A DNA stretch of 64,000 bases from 40CM-2-70-7 sp035631315. Lineage in GTDB: Bacteria > Gemmatimonadota > Gemmatimonadetes > Gemmatimonadales > GWC2-71-9. Numbering within the stretch: position 1 is the first letter of the stretch; every line of letters starts with the position of its first letter. Positions 8,449-16,861 of this stretch are shown here, in pieces. The stretch is from contig DASQIZ010000069.1 in assembly GCA_035631315.1 (NCBI GenBank), positions 62,001 through 126,000 on the forward strand, read 5' to 3'. A model generated the notes under the pieces. It ran no database searches. It had not been told where the DNA came from and worked only from the letters and a program-made list of their open reading frames with translations. The position numbers were made by a program, and so were the translations under genes.

Positions 8449-10089
8449 TCAAGCCACGGCGTACTGCTCAGTTACGTCCCGTCCGGCCGGCTTGGCCATC
8501 ATCCGGAACTCATCCAGCCGCATCATCGGATCGTCCCGGACCTCGAGCTGGAGCCCCGTCTGCTTCTCCAATTGCCGCAAGAAGTTCGGCTCCTGCTCCA
8601 CCAGGTAGATGGCCACCTCGGGGTGCAGCCGGACCGCCAGTTGGCGCTCCTTGTGGTCCGCCCCAGCGCGCTTGAGGGACCGCTCCATCCGGCGAACCAC
8701 CACCTCGGGCCGGAAGACGCGCCCCGTCCCCGAGCAGGTCGGACACTCGGCCGTCATCGACTGCCAGAGCGACGGACGTACCCGCTGGCGGGTCATCTCG
8801 ATCAGCCCCAGCTCGGACACCGCGTAAGCCTTGGTGCGCGCGCGGTCACGCCCCAGGTGCGTGCGGAGCTCATGGAGCACCTTGTCCCGGTTCCCCCGGG
8901 TCTCCATGTCGATGAAGTCCACCACGATGATCCCGCCCACGTCCCGGAGCCGCAGCTGCCGGGCCACTTCGCGAGCGGCCTCGAGGTTGGTCCGGAGGAT
9001 GGTGCTTTCAGGGTCCTTCTTGCCGGTGTAGCGCCCCGTGTTCACGTCGATAGAGACGAGTGCTTCGGTGGGCTGGATGATGATATAGCCGCCCGTCGGC
9101 AGGTCGACACGCTGGGTGAAGAGCCCCCGGATCTCGGTTTCGATGTCGTACTCATCGAAGAGCGGCGCCTCGTCTTGGTACAGCTTGACCCGGCCGAGCA
9201 GCTCGGGGTCGATCTGGCCCAGGTACTGCTCGATTTCGTTGTAGAGCTGCTTCGAGTCGACCAGAAGCCCGTCGACCTTGTCGGAAAACAGGTCGCGGAC
9301 GATCCCCCGGGTGAGTGACGTCTCCCGCTGCACCAGAGCCGGGGCCCGCACCGACTTGCTCTTCCGGACGATCTTCTTCCAGAGACCGACCAGATGGTCG
9401 ATTTCGCGCTTGCAGCTCTCCTCGGTCAGGTCATCGGCCACCGTGCGGATGATCCAGCCGCCCTCATCCTTGGGGACGAGGCGACTCACCATCTCGCGCA
9501 ATTTCGCCCGCTGCTCGCGGTTCTCGATTTTCCGGGAGACGCCGACCTTCGACGCGTACGGCATGTAGACGAGAAAACGGCCCGGCAATGAGAGCTGTGC
9601 GGTAACGCGCGGACCCTTGGTACTGATGGGCTCTTTGATGACCTGAACGAGCTTGGTCTGACCCCGCTTCAGCTCGTCCTGGATGTTCGGGAGAGGTCGA
9701 CGCCCGCGACGGCCACCACCACCGCCACCATTCCGGCCGCGTCCACCTTGCTGTTGCGGCTGTTGCTGGGCTTGGGGAGCGCCGTCGCCGTTTCCGGCTC
9801 CGTCGCCGTTCTGAGGCTCGTCGTCGACGTCCTCGGGCTCACCCGGCTCGTCTTCATCCTCCGACTCGATCAAGTCGGAAGCATGAAGAAAGGCGCTTTT
9901 CTCGGCACCGATATTCAGGAACGCAGCCTGAATACCGGGAAGTACCGCTTCTACTTTGCCGAGGTAGATGTCCCCGACGGAACGCCGGGCATCGGGACGA
10001 TCGACCAGGAGTTCAACAAGGCGGTCGTCCTCGAGAATCGCCACGCGGGTTTCCCGCTGGCTTCCTGAGATGAGAATTTCTCGCTTCAA
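8449..10089 (-). CDS. rng: ribonuclease E/G family endoribonuclease
   Basis: 546 residues, RNase G length (no RNase E-type C-terminal scaffold). Order: S1 domain split by an acidic, then Q/G/R-rich insertion (about residues 76-132, with GGRGRNGGGGGGRRGR), the RNase H/DNase I-like catalytic part with VVDFIDM and the second Asp region, and the Zn-link CPTCSGTGR. It matures or decays RNA by 5'-monophosphate-dependent single-strand cleavage. The start codon is TTG at 10089 with AAAGGA 8 bases before it; an ATG at 10094 is out of frame and stops after two codons. Probable first gene of rng-rplU-rpmA. Confidence 0.95.
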   Translation of the reverse strand: MKREILISGSQRETRVAILEDDRLVELLVDRPDARRSVGDIYLGKVEAVLPGIQAAFLNIGAEKSAFLHASDLIESEDEDEPGEPEDVDDEPQNGDGAGNGDGAPQAQQQPQQQGGRGRNGGGGGGRRGRRPLPNIQDELKRGQTKLVQVIKEPISTKGPRVTAQLSLPGRFLVYMPYASKVGVSRKIENREQRAKLREMVSRLVPKDEGGWIIRTVADDLTEESCKREIDHLVGLWKKIVRKSKSVRAPALVQRETSLTRGIVRDLFSDKVDGLLVDSKQLYNEIEQYLGQIDPELLGRVKLYQDEAPLFDEYDIETEIRGLFTQRVDLPTGGYIIIQPTEALVSIDVNTGRYTGKKDPESTILRTNLEAAREVARQLRLRDVGGIIVVDFIDMETRGNRDKVLHELRTHLGRDRARTKAYAVSELGLIEMTRQRVRPSLWQSMTAECPTCSGTGRVFRPEVVVRRMERSLKRAGADHKERQLAVRLHPEVAIYLVEQEPNFLRQLEKQTGLQLEVRDDPMMRLDEFRMMAKPAGRDVTEQYAVA

Positions 10090-10111
10090 AGCATGAATCC
10101 TTTACGCCTCC
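10086..10111 (-). promoter_or_regulatory. rng translation start region with two-codon upstream ORF
   Basis: On the minus strand a GGAGG (10107-10111) and an AAAGGA (10098-10103) precede ATG-CTT-TGA (10094-10086). The rng start TTG (10089-10087) overlaps this stop as TTGA. Re-initiation from the minimal ORF, or competition for the ribosome, could set the level of RNase; function not shown. Confidence 0.55.
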
Positions 10112-10279
10112 GGTCGGCCAACAGCCCCCGGGGGTCCCATGGTGGTTCCAGCAATTGCTCGATGAGGCAGAGCCTGAGAGATCGGAGTTAGGCGAGGGCA
10201 AATGAACCTGGACGCCCGCGGCGGTGGGCAGCTTGCGCGTCAGCGACGCGAACGGAGCCAAGGTTCGAAGCACGTTGTA

Positions 10280-10308
10280 AATGTAAGCGCCCTTGTGAGT
10301 TACGTCAA
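10280..10308 (-). promoter_or_regulatory. sigma70-type promoter for rng-rplU-rpmA
   Basis: Minus strand: TTGACG (10308-10303), 17-base spacer, TACATT (10285-10280). This is close to consensus. The predicted start near 10273 leaves a leader of about 180 nt before rng, unlike the very short leaders elsewhere in this window. Confidence 0.65.
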
Positions 10309-10320
10309 TCAGGCTAGACT
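10293..10320 (+). promoter_or_regulatory. promoter for the prolyl oligopeptidase gene, overlapping the rng promoter
   Basis: TTGTGA (10293-10298), 16-base spacer, TAGACT (10315-10320), then only 10 bases to the ATG at 10331. It overlaps the opposite-strand rng promoter, so the two polymerases would compete for the same 41 bases. Confidence 0.5.
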
Positions 10321-10330
10321 TCCTCGCGCC

Positions 10331-12418
10331 ATGCGCGCCAGGACTGCATCCCCTACGAGCCCAACCCCTCCGGCGTTCCACTACCCACCCACCCGGAAGT
10401 CCAACCAGGTGGACGATTATCACGGGACCAAGGTCGAGGACCCGTACCGCTGGCTCGAAGAGGTCGACGCCGCCGAGACCAAGGCGTGGGTGGAGGCCCA
10501 GAACGGGGTCACCTTCAGCTTCCTTGAGGGCATCCCCCAGCGGGAGACCATCCATCGGCGCCTGACCGAGCTCTGGAGTTATGAACGCTTCGGCGTGCCG
10601 TCCCACCGGGCCGGGCGCTGGTTCTACTACCGGAATGACGGCCTGCAGAATCAGGCCGTCCTGTACCGGGCTGACTCCCCGGATGGCACCCCGACCGTTC
10701 TCCTCGACCCCAACCTGCTTTCTCCGGACGGCACCACCGCCCTCGGCGTAACGGCGATCAGCGAGGACGGACGGCTGCTCGCCTACTCCATCTCCGAAAG
10801 CGGATCCGACTGGAACGTGATCAGGGTTCGCAACGTGGACACCGGCGCTGACCTGGCCGACCGGCTCGAGTGGGTGAAGTTCTCGTCGATCGGGTGGACG
10901 CACGACGGCCGGGGGTTCTTCTACAGCCGGTATCCGGTTCCCGCGGCGGATGGCGACCCGCTTCTGGAGGTCAACAAGAACCACAAGCTCTACTACCACA
11001 GCCTCGGCACCACGCAGGAAGAGGACCGCTTGATCTGGGAGCGCCCCGACGAGCCCGATTGGGGTGTGAGCGCCGAGGTGACCGAGGACGGGCGGTATCT
11101 GGTGATGTCGATCTGGGTGGGGACGGACCGGCGGAACCGCCTCTACTACATCGATCTCGACATTCCGGGGAAAGTCGTCCAGCTCCTCGACGCTTTCGAC
11201 GCGGCGTGGGGATTCATTGGAAACGATGGACCCGTGTTCTACCTCGTCACGGACAACGATGCGCCTCGCCGGCAGGTCGTGAAAATCGACACACAGTCTG
11301 CAGACCTCACGCCGCGCGTCATCGTGCCCGAACAGGAGGAGGCACTCGAGTCGGTCCACCTGTCGCACGACGTCCTGGTGACCGGCTACCTCCATCACGC
11401 GCATGCCCGACTGCGACGATTTCGCCTTACCGGCGAGGAGCTGGCCCCGATCGCGCTGCCCACCCTCGGTTCGGTCGCCGAGCTGTCGGGGGAACGGCGC
11501 TCCCCCACCCTGTTCTTCGCCTTCACGTCGTTTCTCACGCCCACGGCCATTCTGTCGCACAACGTGGAGGCCGGCGAGACCCGCGTCTGGCGCGCGCCCG
11601 CCGTGAAGTTCGACGCCGCCCGGTACGAAACCACTCAGGTGTTCGTCCGGTCAAAGGATGGAACCGAGCTTCCCATGTTCTTGGTAGGCGGCCGGGATCT
11701 CCCCAGGGACGGCACCGCGCCCGTCTACCTGTACGGTTACGGCGGGTTCGGTGTGAACATGACGCCCGCGTTTTCCGCCGGCATCATCGGCTGGCTGGAG
11801 CTCGGCGGCGTCTTCGCCATGCCGGTGCTCCGGGGCGGCAACGAATACGGCGAGGGGTGGCACGAAGCCGGGATGTTCGAGCGGAAGCAGAACGTGTTCG
11901 ACGACTTCTTTGCGGCAGCCGAATGGCTGATCGCCGGAAATTTCACGCGCCCCGGGCGTCTCGCGATCGGCGGTGGGTCGAATGGCGGACTTCTGGTGGG
12001 CGCGGCCATGACTCAGCGCCCCGAACTCTTTGGCGCCGCGCTTCCGGCCGTCGGCGTGATGGACATGCTCCGCTTTCACCGGTTCACCATCGGGTGGGCC
12101 TGGGTCTCCGAATACGGCTCGGCCGACGACGCGGCCCAGTTCCCGGCGCTCCTCGCCTACTCTCCCCTCCACAATCTCCGGCCTGGGACACGCTACCCCG
12201 CAACGCTGGTGACGACAGCCGATCATGACGACCGGGTGGTCCCGGGGCACTCGTTCAAGTTCGCGGCGGCCCTTCAGGCGGCCCAGGCGGGACCAGCCCC
12301 CGTCATGATCCGCATCGAGACCAAAGCCGGCCATGGGGCCGGGAAGCCGGTGGCCAAGATGATCGACGAACAGGCCGACCGCTGGGCCTTTCTAGTGAAG
12401 GTGCTCGGCGCGGCGTAG
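10331..12418 (+). CDS. prolyl oligopeptidase family serine peptidase (S9A)
   Basis: 695 residues from the ATG at 10331, the usual length; in-frame codons further upstream lie within the promoter and are unlikely to be used. N-terminal 'YHGTKVEDPYRWLEE' lead-in, seven-bladed propeller (about 70-420), then an alpha/beta hydrolase with the nucleophile in GGGSNGGL, Asp in DHDDRVVP and His in KAGHGAG. Cleaves after proline in short peptides. No signal peptide, so probably cytoplasmic, where it could finish peptides released by the exported peptidases. Followed 11 bases later by the DUF1003 gene. Confidence 0.95.
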   Translation: MRARTASPTSPTPPAFHYPPTRKSNQVDDYHGTKVEDPYRWLEEVDAAETKAWVEAQNGVTFSFLEGIPQRETIHRRLTELWSYERFGVPSHRAGRWFYYRNDGLQNQAVLYRADSPDGTPTVLLDPNLLSPDGTTALGVTAISEDGRLLAYSISESGSDWNVIRVRNVDTGADLADRLEWVKFSSIGWTHDGRGFFYSRYPVPAADGDPLLEVNKNHKLYYHSLGTTQEEDRLIWERPDEPDWGVSAEVTEDGRYLVMSIWVGTDRRNRLYYIDLDIPGKVVQLLDAFDAAWGFIGNDGPVFYLVTDNDAPRRQVVKIDTQSADLTPRVIVPEQEEALESVHLSHDVLVTGYLHHAHARLRRFRLTGEELAPIALPTLGSVAELSGERRSPTLFFAFTSFLTPTAILSHNVEAGETRVWRAPAVKFDAARYETTQVFVRSKDGTELPMFLVGGRDLPRDGTAPVYLYGYGGFGVNMTPAFSAGIIGWLELGGVFAMPVLRGGNEYGEGWHEAGMFERKQNVFDDFFAAAEWLIAGNFTRPGRLAIGGGSNGGLLVGAAMTQRPELFGAALPAVGVMDMLRFHRFTIGWAWVSEYGSADDAAQFPALLAYSPLHNLRPGTRYPATLVTTADHDDRVVPGHSFKFAAALQAAQAGPAPVMIRIETKAGHGAGKPVAKMIDEQADRWAFLVKVLGAA

Positions 12419-12429
12419 CTTGTTGCACC

Positions 12430-13173
12430 ATGGCCAAAGTTACCTGCTCCCTCTGCGGCACAACCGTCGAATCCCGCACCCTGGTCGGGTCTCAGAAGCT
12501 CGAGCCCGCCATCGTGAACCTCATCAAGCGGGACCGCCCCGAGTGGCCCGGGACACGGGGGATCTGCCAGAACTGCCGCGAGCAATACCAGGCCAAGAAG
12601 TTTCTGGGTTACCTCGAAGACGAGTTCGACAAGATCTCGGAAATGGAGAAGGGGCTGGTCACCCGGCTCGCGCACCGTGGGCGCGTGAGTCGTCTGGTGA
12701 ATCAGGAGTTCGAAGCACAGATGACGCTCGGCGAGCGCGTGGCCGACCGGGTAGCGCAGTTCGGCGGGAGCTGGACCTTCATCGGGCTGTTCAGTGGAAT
12801 CCTGATCGGCTGGATGACCCTCAACTCGGCCCTGCTGCTCAAGAAGCCGTTCGACCCCTATCCCTACATTCTGCTGAATCTGGTGCTCTCGGCACTCGCC
12901 GCGTTACAGGCGCCGGTGATCATGATGAGCCAGAATCGGGCGTCGGAGAAGGATCGGATGCAGGCGAAGCAGGACTACGAGATCAACCTGATGGCGGAAA
13001 TTGAAATTCGAGACCTGCACGACAAGCTCGACTCACTGCGTTTTAAGCAGTGGCACGAGCTCTGGCACCTGCAGCAGCGGCAGCTCGAATTGCTCGAGCA
13101 CTTGCACAAGGAGTTGTCGCACCCGGAAGAGCAGACGATCGAGCCCGGGCCCTACAATCCGCCCGAATTGTGA
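12430..13173 (+). CDS. DUF1003 family membrane protein with N-terminal Cys pairs
   Basis: 247 residues. The N-terminus has two Cys pairs (CSLC at 6-9 and CQNC near 50) that look like a small zinc ribbon. Two membrane helices follow (FIGLFSGILIGWMTLNSAL and YILLNLVLSALAALQAPVI), then the family's NRASEKDRxQAxxDYEINL segment and a long coiled coil rich in His, Leu and Gln. DUF1003 proteins have no established function. Co-directional with and 11 bases after the peptidase gene; shared transcription is likely, functional linkage unknown. Confidence 0.85.
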   Translation: MAKVTCSLCGTTVESRTLVGSQKLEPAIVNLIKRDRPEWPGTRGICQNCREQYQAKKFLGYLEDEFDKISEMEKGLVTRLAHRGRVSRLVNQEFEAQMTLGERVADRVAQFGGSWTFIGLFSGILIGWMTLNSALLLKKPFDPYPYILLNLVLSALAALQAPVIMMSQNRASEKDRMQAKQDYEINLMAEIEIRDLHDKLDSLRFKQWHELWHLQQRQLELLEHLHKELSHPEEQTIEPGPYNPPEL

Positions 13174-13240
13174 ATGCGGAGTGTCGAGTGCGGAGTGCGG
13201 AATGATACCACTCCGCATTTCGCACTCCGAATTCCGCACT
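13174..13240. repeat. heptamer repeat array between convergent genes
   Basis: Direct heptamers AATGCGG, AGTGTCG, AGTGCGG, AGTGCGG, AATGATA (13174-13208), followed by inverse units (ACTCCGC, ATTTCGC, ACTCCGA, ATTCCGC) to 13240. The arms can form a large hairpin and may act as a two-way terminator. It resembles the heptanucleotide STRR class known from cyanobacteria. Confidence 0.75.
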
Positions 13241-13244
13241 TGCT

Positions 13245-14465
13245 TCAGTCGATCAGGTCTCCCAGCAGCTGCCGCGCGATGACGATGCGCTGAATCTCGC
13301 TCGTCCCTTCCCCGATCTCCCCGATCTTCGCATCGCGCATCATCCGCTCCACCGGATAGTCGGTGGTGTACCCGTAGCCGCCGTGGAGCTGGACCGCCTT
13401 GGTCGTCGCCCGCATCGCCATCTCTGACGCGTAGAGCTTGGCCATCGCGGCCTCCCGCTTGAACGGGCGCTTGTGCTGCTTGAGCCAGGCGGCGTGATAG
13501 ACCATGTGCTTGGCGCACTCGATCTCCGTCGCGATGTCCGCGATGGCGAAGTGCACGCCCTGGAAGCTCGCGATGGGTCGCCCGAACTGCTTCCGCGTCG
13601 ACGTGTAGGCGAGGCACTCCTCGAGGGCCCCTTCGGCAACGCCGAGGGAGACCGCGGCCATGCCGATGCGACCGCCGTCCAACGTGTGCAGGAACTGCCG
13701 GAACCCGTTGTTCAACGGACCCAGCACGTTCTCCTTCGGGACGATGGCGTCCTGGAAAATCAGCTCGCGGGTATCGGATGCACGCCAGCCGAGCTTGTCC
13801 TCTTTCTTTCCCGCCGAGAACCCCCTCGTCTTGGGAAGAGACTCATCATGTCCCATCCCAACTCGCTTCGCCTCGGCCAGGTCAGCCGTGTCCTTCGTCA
13901 CGATGAACGACGTGATGCCGTGCGTCTTCTTCGCGGACGGATCGGTCCGTGCAGTGGCGACGAAGATCTCGCCCACGCCGCCATGGGTGATGAAGATCTT
14001 GGAGCCGTTCAGGACGTAGTGATCGCCCTTGTCCACCGCGACGGTACTGGTCCCACCCGCGTCCGAACCCGCGCCCGGCTCCGTCAGCCCGAACCCACCC
14101 AGCACCTTCCCCGCAGCGAGGATCGGGACGAGGCGCTTCTGCTGCTCCGGGGTCCCGAAATCCATGATCGGCGAGGTGCCGAGGGTGGTGTGGGCGGAAA
14201 TGGTGATGGCGTGGCTGGCGTCGACCTTGGCCATCTCATGGATGACGATGGTGTAGGCGAGGTAGTCCATTCCTGAACCACCGAGCTCCTCGGGCCATGG
14301 GATGCCGAAGAGGCCCAGGTCCGCCATCTGCTTGACGTTGTCCCAGGGGAACCGGGATTCGAGGTCATACGCGCGGGCAGTGGGGCGGACCTTGGTGCGG
14401 GCGAAGTCACGCACCATTTCACGGACCTGCAGGTGCTGTTCGGAGAAGTACAGTTCGTCGTGCAT
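13245..14465 (-). CDS. acyl-CoA dehydrogenase
   Basis: 406 residues, flavoprotein of fatty or branched-chain acyl-CoA oxidation. Family signatures: GGFGLTEPGAGSDAGGTST (flavin and substrate binding), FITHGGVGEIFVATART, the C-terminal ALQLHGG-like segment AVQLHGGYGYTTDYPVERMMRD, and GTSEIQRIVIARQLL. The catalytic base is expected to be the Glu of IGEGTSEIQ, as in short- and branched-chain members. The start at 14465 is 5 bases after a TATATT box. Stands alone on the minus strand; it could feed enoyl-CoA to the hydratase encoded at 22218-22976. Confidence 0.95.
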   Translation of the reverse strand: MHDELYFSEQHLQVREMVRDFARTKVRPTARAYDLESRFPWDNVKQMADLGLFGIPWPEELGGSGMDYLAYTIVIHEMAKVDASHAITISAHTTLGTSPIMDFGTPEQQKRLVPILAAGKVLGGFGLTEPGAGSDAGGTSTVAVDKGDHYVLNGSKIFITHGGVGEIFVATARTDPSAKKTHGITSFIVTKDTADLAEAKRVGMGHDESLPKTRGFSAGKKEDKLGWRASDTRELIFQDAIVPKENVLGPLNNGFRQFLHTLDGGRIGMAAVSLGVAEGALEECLAYTSTRKQFGRPIASFQGVHFAIADIATEIECAKHMVYHAAWLKQHKRPFKREAAMAKLYASEMAMRATTKAVQLHGGYGYTTDYPVERMMRDAKIGEIGEGTSEIQRIVIARQLLGDLID

Positions 14466-14493
14466 TTTGAAATATAGACAGGTCGACTACCTT
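14466..14493 (+). promoter_or_regulatory. divergent promoter region of the dehydrogenase and sugar-dehydrogenase genes
   Basis: Plus strand: TTTGAA (14466-14471), 16 bases, TACCTT (14488-14493), then 7 bases to the GTG at 14501. Minus strand: TATATT (14476-14471), then 5 bases to the ATG at 14465, with no clear -35. Both imply transcripts starting at or within a base or two of the start codon. Confidence 0.5.
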
Positions 14494-14500
14494 TTTGCCC

Positions 14501-15652
14501 GTGAAATCCTGGGTCCCCGCCTTCGTACTGCTCGCCCTGGCAGCCGGTTGCCACGATTCCGTGACGACCGTAATCAACCGCACCGGCGGGCCCATCCTCG
14601 TCCCGGTCGATTCTGGATACGACTTCTCCCTGTTCGTCACCGCTCCACCGGGGGACACGAGCCGTCTGTTCGTGGTGGAGCGGCCGGGCCGGATCCTGAT
14701 CCGCAAGCATGGCGTCCGGCAGGATTCGGCCTTCCTGAACCTGACGGCGCTCACCGGCGGGGCGTCGGAATACGGCGTCTACAGCATCGCGTTTCATCCC
14801 AACTACGCCACGAATCACTACTGCTACGTCTACTACGTCGACAACAACGGCGCGACACAGGTGAGCCGCTTTACGGCGGACAGCACGTTCGACCACGCCG
14901 ACCCCGCCTCCGAGCACTCGTTGCTGAATGTCCCCCAGGCGCCGCAGGCGGTGCTGTATGGCGGGCTCGTGGCCTTCGGCCCCGACGGGAAGTTCTACAT
15001 CGCGGTTGGGGACGGCGACGCCGACGTCGATACGGCGGAAACGAGCCTCTCGCAAGACAGCTTGAAGTACCAGGGGAAGCTGCTGCGGGTGGACGTCGAT
15101 GCCGGAGACCCCTACGGCATTCCCGTCGATAACCCATATGTGGCACGCGCGGGCTGGCTGCACGAGATCTGGCAGCTCGGGTTGCGGAACCCATGGCGCT
15201 GGAGCTTCGACCGGAAAACGGGAGACGTGTGGATCGGCGACGTCGGACAGCACGTCTGGGAGGAGATCGACTATCTCGCCGCCGGCGCGAAACCCGGAAA
15301 CAATTTCGGGTGGCCGCTGATGGAAGGGGATGTCTGTTACCGCACCGCATGTGACACGGCGGGACTGGTGAGGCCGGTCTTCGAGTATCCTCACAACCCC
15401 GCGTGCGCAGTCACCGGCGGCTACGTCTATCGGGGGAAGGCTTCTCCAAGTCTGACCGGCGTCTACTTCTACGGCGACTACTGCGCCGGCTGGGTACGCG
15501 GATTGAAGAATGATGGAGGTACGCTCGTGGACGCGTTCACGCCCCTGGAGGCGCCCCTCATCAACGACAATGTGGTCTCGTTCGGAGAGGATGCGTCGGG
15601 CGAGGTCTACGTGGTCATGGCCTCGGGAAGAATCTACCGCATCTCGCAGTAG
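14501..15652 (+). CDS. PQQ-dependent sugar dehydrogenase (GSDH/Hhip-type propeller), lipoprotein
   Basis: 383 residues from the GTG at 14501, chosen because it starts the signal peptide directly (MKSWVPAFVLL) and follows a -10 box. Lipobox LAAGC. Six-bladed propeller of the soluble glucose/sorbosone dehydrogenase type: VVERPGRILI, YGVYSIAFHPNY, LVAFGPDGKFYIAVGDG, WQLGLRNPWRWSFD, GDVGQHVWEEIDY, GGYVYRG. Oxidises sugars or related alcohols in the periplasm with PQQ as cofactor; whether this host makes PQQ is not visible here. The last 19 bases overlap the end of the convergent recQ gene. Confidence 0.88.
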   Translation: MKSWVPAFVLLALAAGCHDSVTTVINRTGGPILVPVDSGYDFSLFVTAPPGDTSRLFVVERPGRILIRKHGVRQDSAFLNLTALTGGASEYGVYSIAFHPNYATNHYCYVYYVDNNGATQVSRFTADSTFDHADPASEHSLLNVPQAPQAVLYGGLVAFGPDGKFYIAVGDGDADVDTAETSLSQDSLKYQGKLLRVDVDAGDPYGIPVDNPYVARAGWLHEIWQLGLRNPWRWSFDRKTGDVWIGDVGQHVWEEIDYLAAGAKPGNNFGWPLMEGDVCYRTACDTAGLVRPVFEYPHNPACAVTGGYVYRGKASPSLTGVYFYGDYCAGWVRGLKNDGGTLVDAFTPLEAPLINDNVVSFGEDASGEVYVVMASGRIYRISQ

Positions 15653-16800
15653 TCGCACCCCGCGCACTGCTCCAGTCGTTCTCCGAAATAGTCCAGCAGC
15701 ATCCGCCGGCGGCAGGCGCGTCTCAGGAGATACGTCTTCATCGCCGTCGCAATGCCGGGCCACTTCAGATCCCCGTCCCGCCAGAACACGCGACACTCGG
15801 CTGGCCCCCCGTCGCGCCCCGCCCGGCCTGCCTCCTGGTAGTAGCCGTCGAGGGTGTGAGCCGGTCCCCAGTGGAGGACCGATCGGACGTCAGGCTTATC
15901 GATCCCCATGCCGAACGCCGTCGTCGCCACGACTGCACCGACCTGATCATTCAGGAAGGCATTGAGCGTCTCCCGGCGCACCCGGGCCGTCAGGCCCGCA
16001 TGATAGGGCGCGGCCTTGAGACTCCTGAGCAGGAGCGCGCGGGTGATCAGCTCCGTGAGTCGACGAGTCGGCGCATACACGATCGTCGCGGCTGTCGCCC
16101 CGCGCACGTGGTCCGCGATCTTGCCGAAGCGCGTGGGATCGTCCCGCACGAGCTCGGTCGTGAACCGCAAGTTCGGCCGGTCGAATGACCCGACGATCTC
16201 GACGCCACCCTTGAGCCGCAGCACCCGCGTGATCTCGGCACGAGCCGACACCGTCGCGCTGCCGGTGACGGCGATCGTGGGTGGGTCTCCCAACAGATAC
16301 CGGTACTTGCCCAGCAAGCGATACACCGGCCGGAACTCGTGCCCCCACTCGGTGATGCAGTGCGCCTCATCGACGGCGAGCAATGCTGGGCGAATGCCCC
16401 AGGCGGCGAAGCGGCGGGTGAGGGAAGGTAGCCGCTCGGGCGCGCAGTAGAGGAGGCGCACCAGTCCGGCCCGCACCGCGTCGAGGACCGCGTGCCGGCG
16501 CTCGAGGGTCTGCGTGGAATTGATGTAGGCCGCCGCCACGCCGCGTCGTCTCAGCGCCCCGACCTGGTCCTGCATCAGCGAGACGAGCGGTGACAGGACG
16601 ATGGTCAGGCCGCTTGTCATGAGCGCCGGGATCTGAAAGCAGAGACTCTTCCCCGCTCCGGTCGGCAGAATGGCGAGCACATCCCGCCCCGAGAGCACGG
16701 GGCCCAGGACCCGGACCTGGTTCGGCCGGAAGCCGCCATATCCCCAGTGGGTGGCCAGGAGTGCCCGGGCCCGGCCGAGACCCCCGGCGAATTGGGTCAT
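15634..16800 (-). CDS. RecQ family ATP-dependent DNA helicase, minimal form
   Basis: 388 residues. 3'-5' helicase core: FRPNQ (motif 0), LPTGAGKS (Walker A), VDEAHCITEWGHEFRP (DEAH and aromatic-rich loop), TGSAT, MGIDKPDVR and QEAGRAGRDG. It ends just after the zinc-binding subdomain (C..C near the end, CAGCDYC), so the winged-helix RQC and HRDC domains of E. coli RecQ are absent. Such short RecQ-like helicases are known. The gene starts within 10 bases of a terminator for the upstream operon, so it has its own promoter or is read through. Confidence 0.9.
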   Translation of the reverse strand: MTQFAGGLGRARALLATHWGYGGFRPNQVRVLGPVLSGRDVLAILPTGAGKSLCFQIPALMTSGLTIVLSPLVSLMQDQVGALRRRGVAAAYINSTQTLERRHAVLDAVRAGLVRLLYCAPERLPSLTRRFAAWGIRPALLAVDEAHCITEWGHEFRPVYRLLGKYRYLLGDPPTIAVTGSATVSARAEITRVLRLKGGVEIVGSFDRPNLRFTTELVRDDPTRFGKIADHVRGATAATIVYAPTRRLTELITRALLLRSLKAAPYHAGLTARVRRETLNAFLNDQVGAVVATTAFGMGIDKPDVRSVLHWGPAHTLDGYYQEAGRAGRDGGPAECRVFWRDGDLKWPGIATAMKTYLLRRACRRRMLLDYFGERLEQCAGCDYCEMR

Positions 16801-16805
16801 CCACC

Positions 16806-16836
16806 AAGAAAAACCCCGCTCGTCCTGGAGCGGGGT
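16806..16836 (-). terminator. intrinsic terminator after the GroES-like gene
   Basis: Minus strand: ACCCCGCT (16836-16829), 8-base loop, AGCGGGGT (16820-16813), then TTTTCTT. A classic stem plus U-tract, placed between the GroES-like stop (16862) and the recQ start (16800). Confidence 0.85.
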
Positions 16837-16861
16837 CTGGTTACCGCGATACCGGCTCGAT

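Noticed and set aside
10013..11560. 515-codon minus-strand frame across the rng leader and the peptidase gene
   Set aside because: Shadow of the prolyl oligopeptidase; would place coding sequence over both promoters.
14084..15796. 570-codon open frame antisense to the sugar dehydrogenase
   Set aside because: Shadow frame; the plus-strand gene has a lipobox and propeller motifs.
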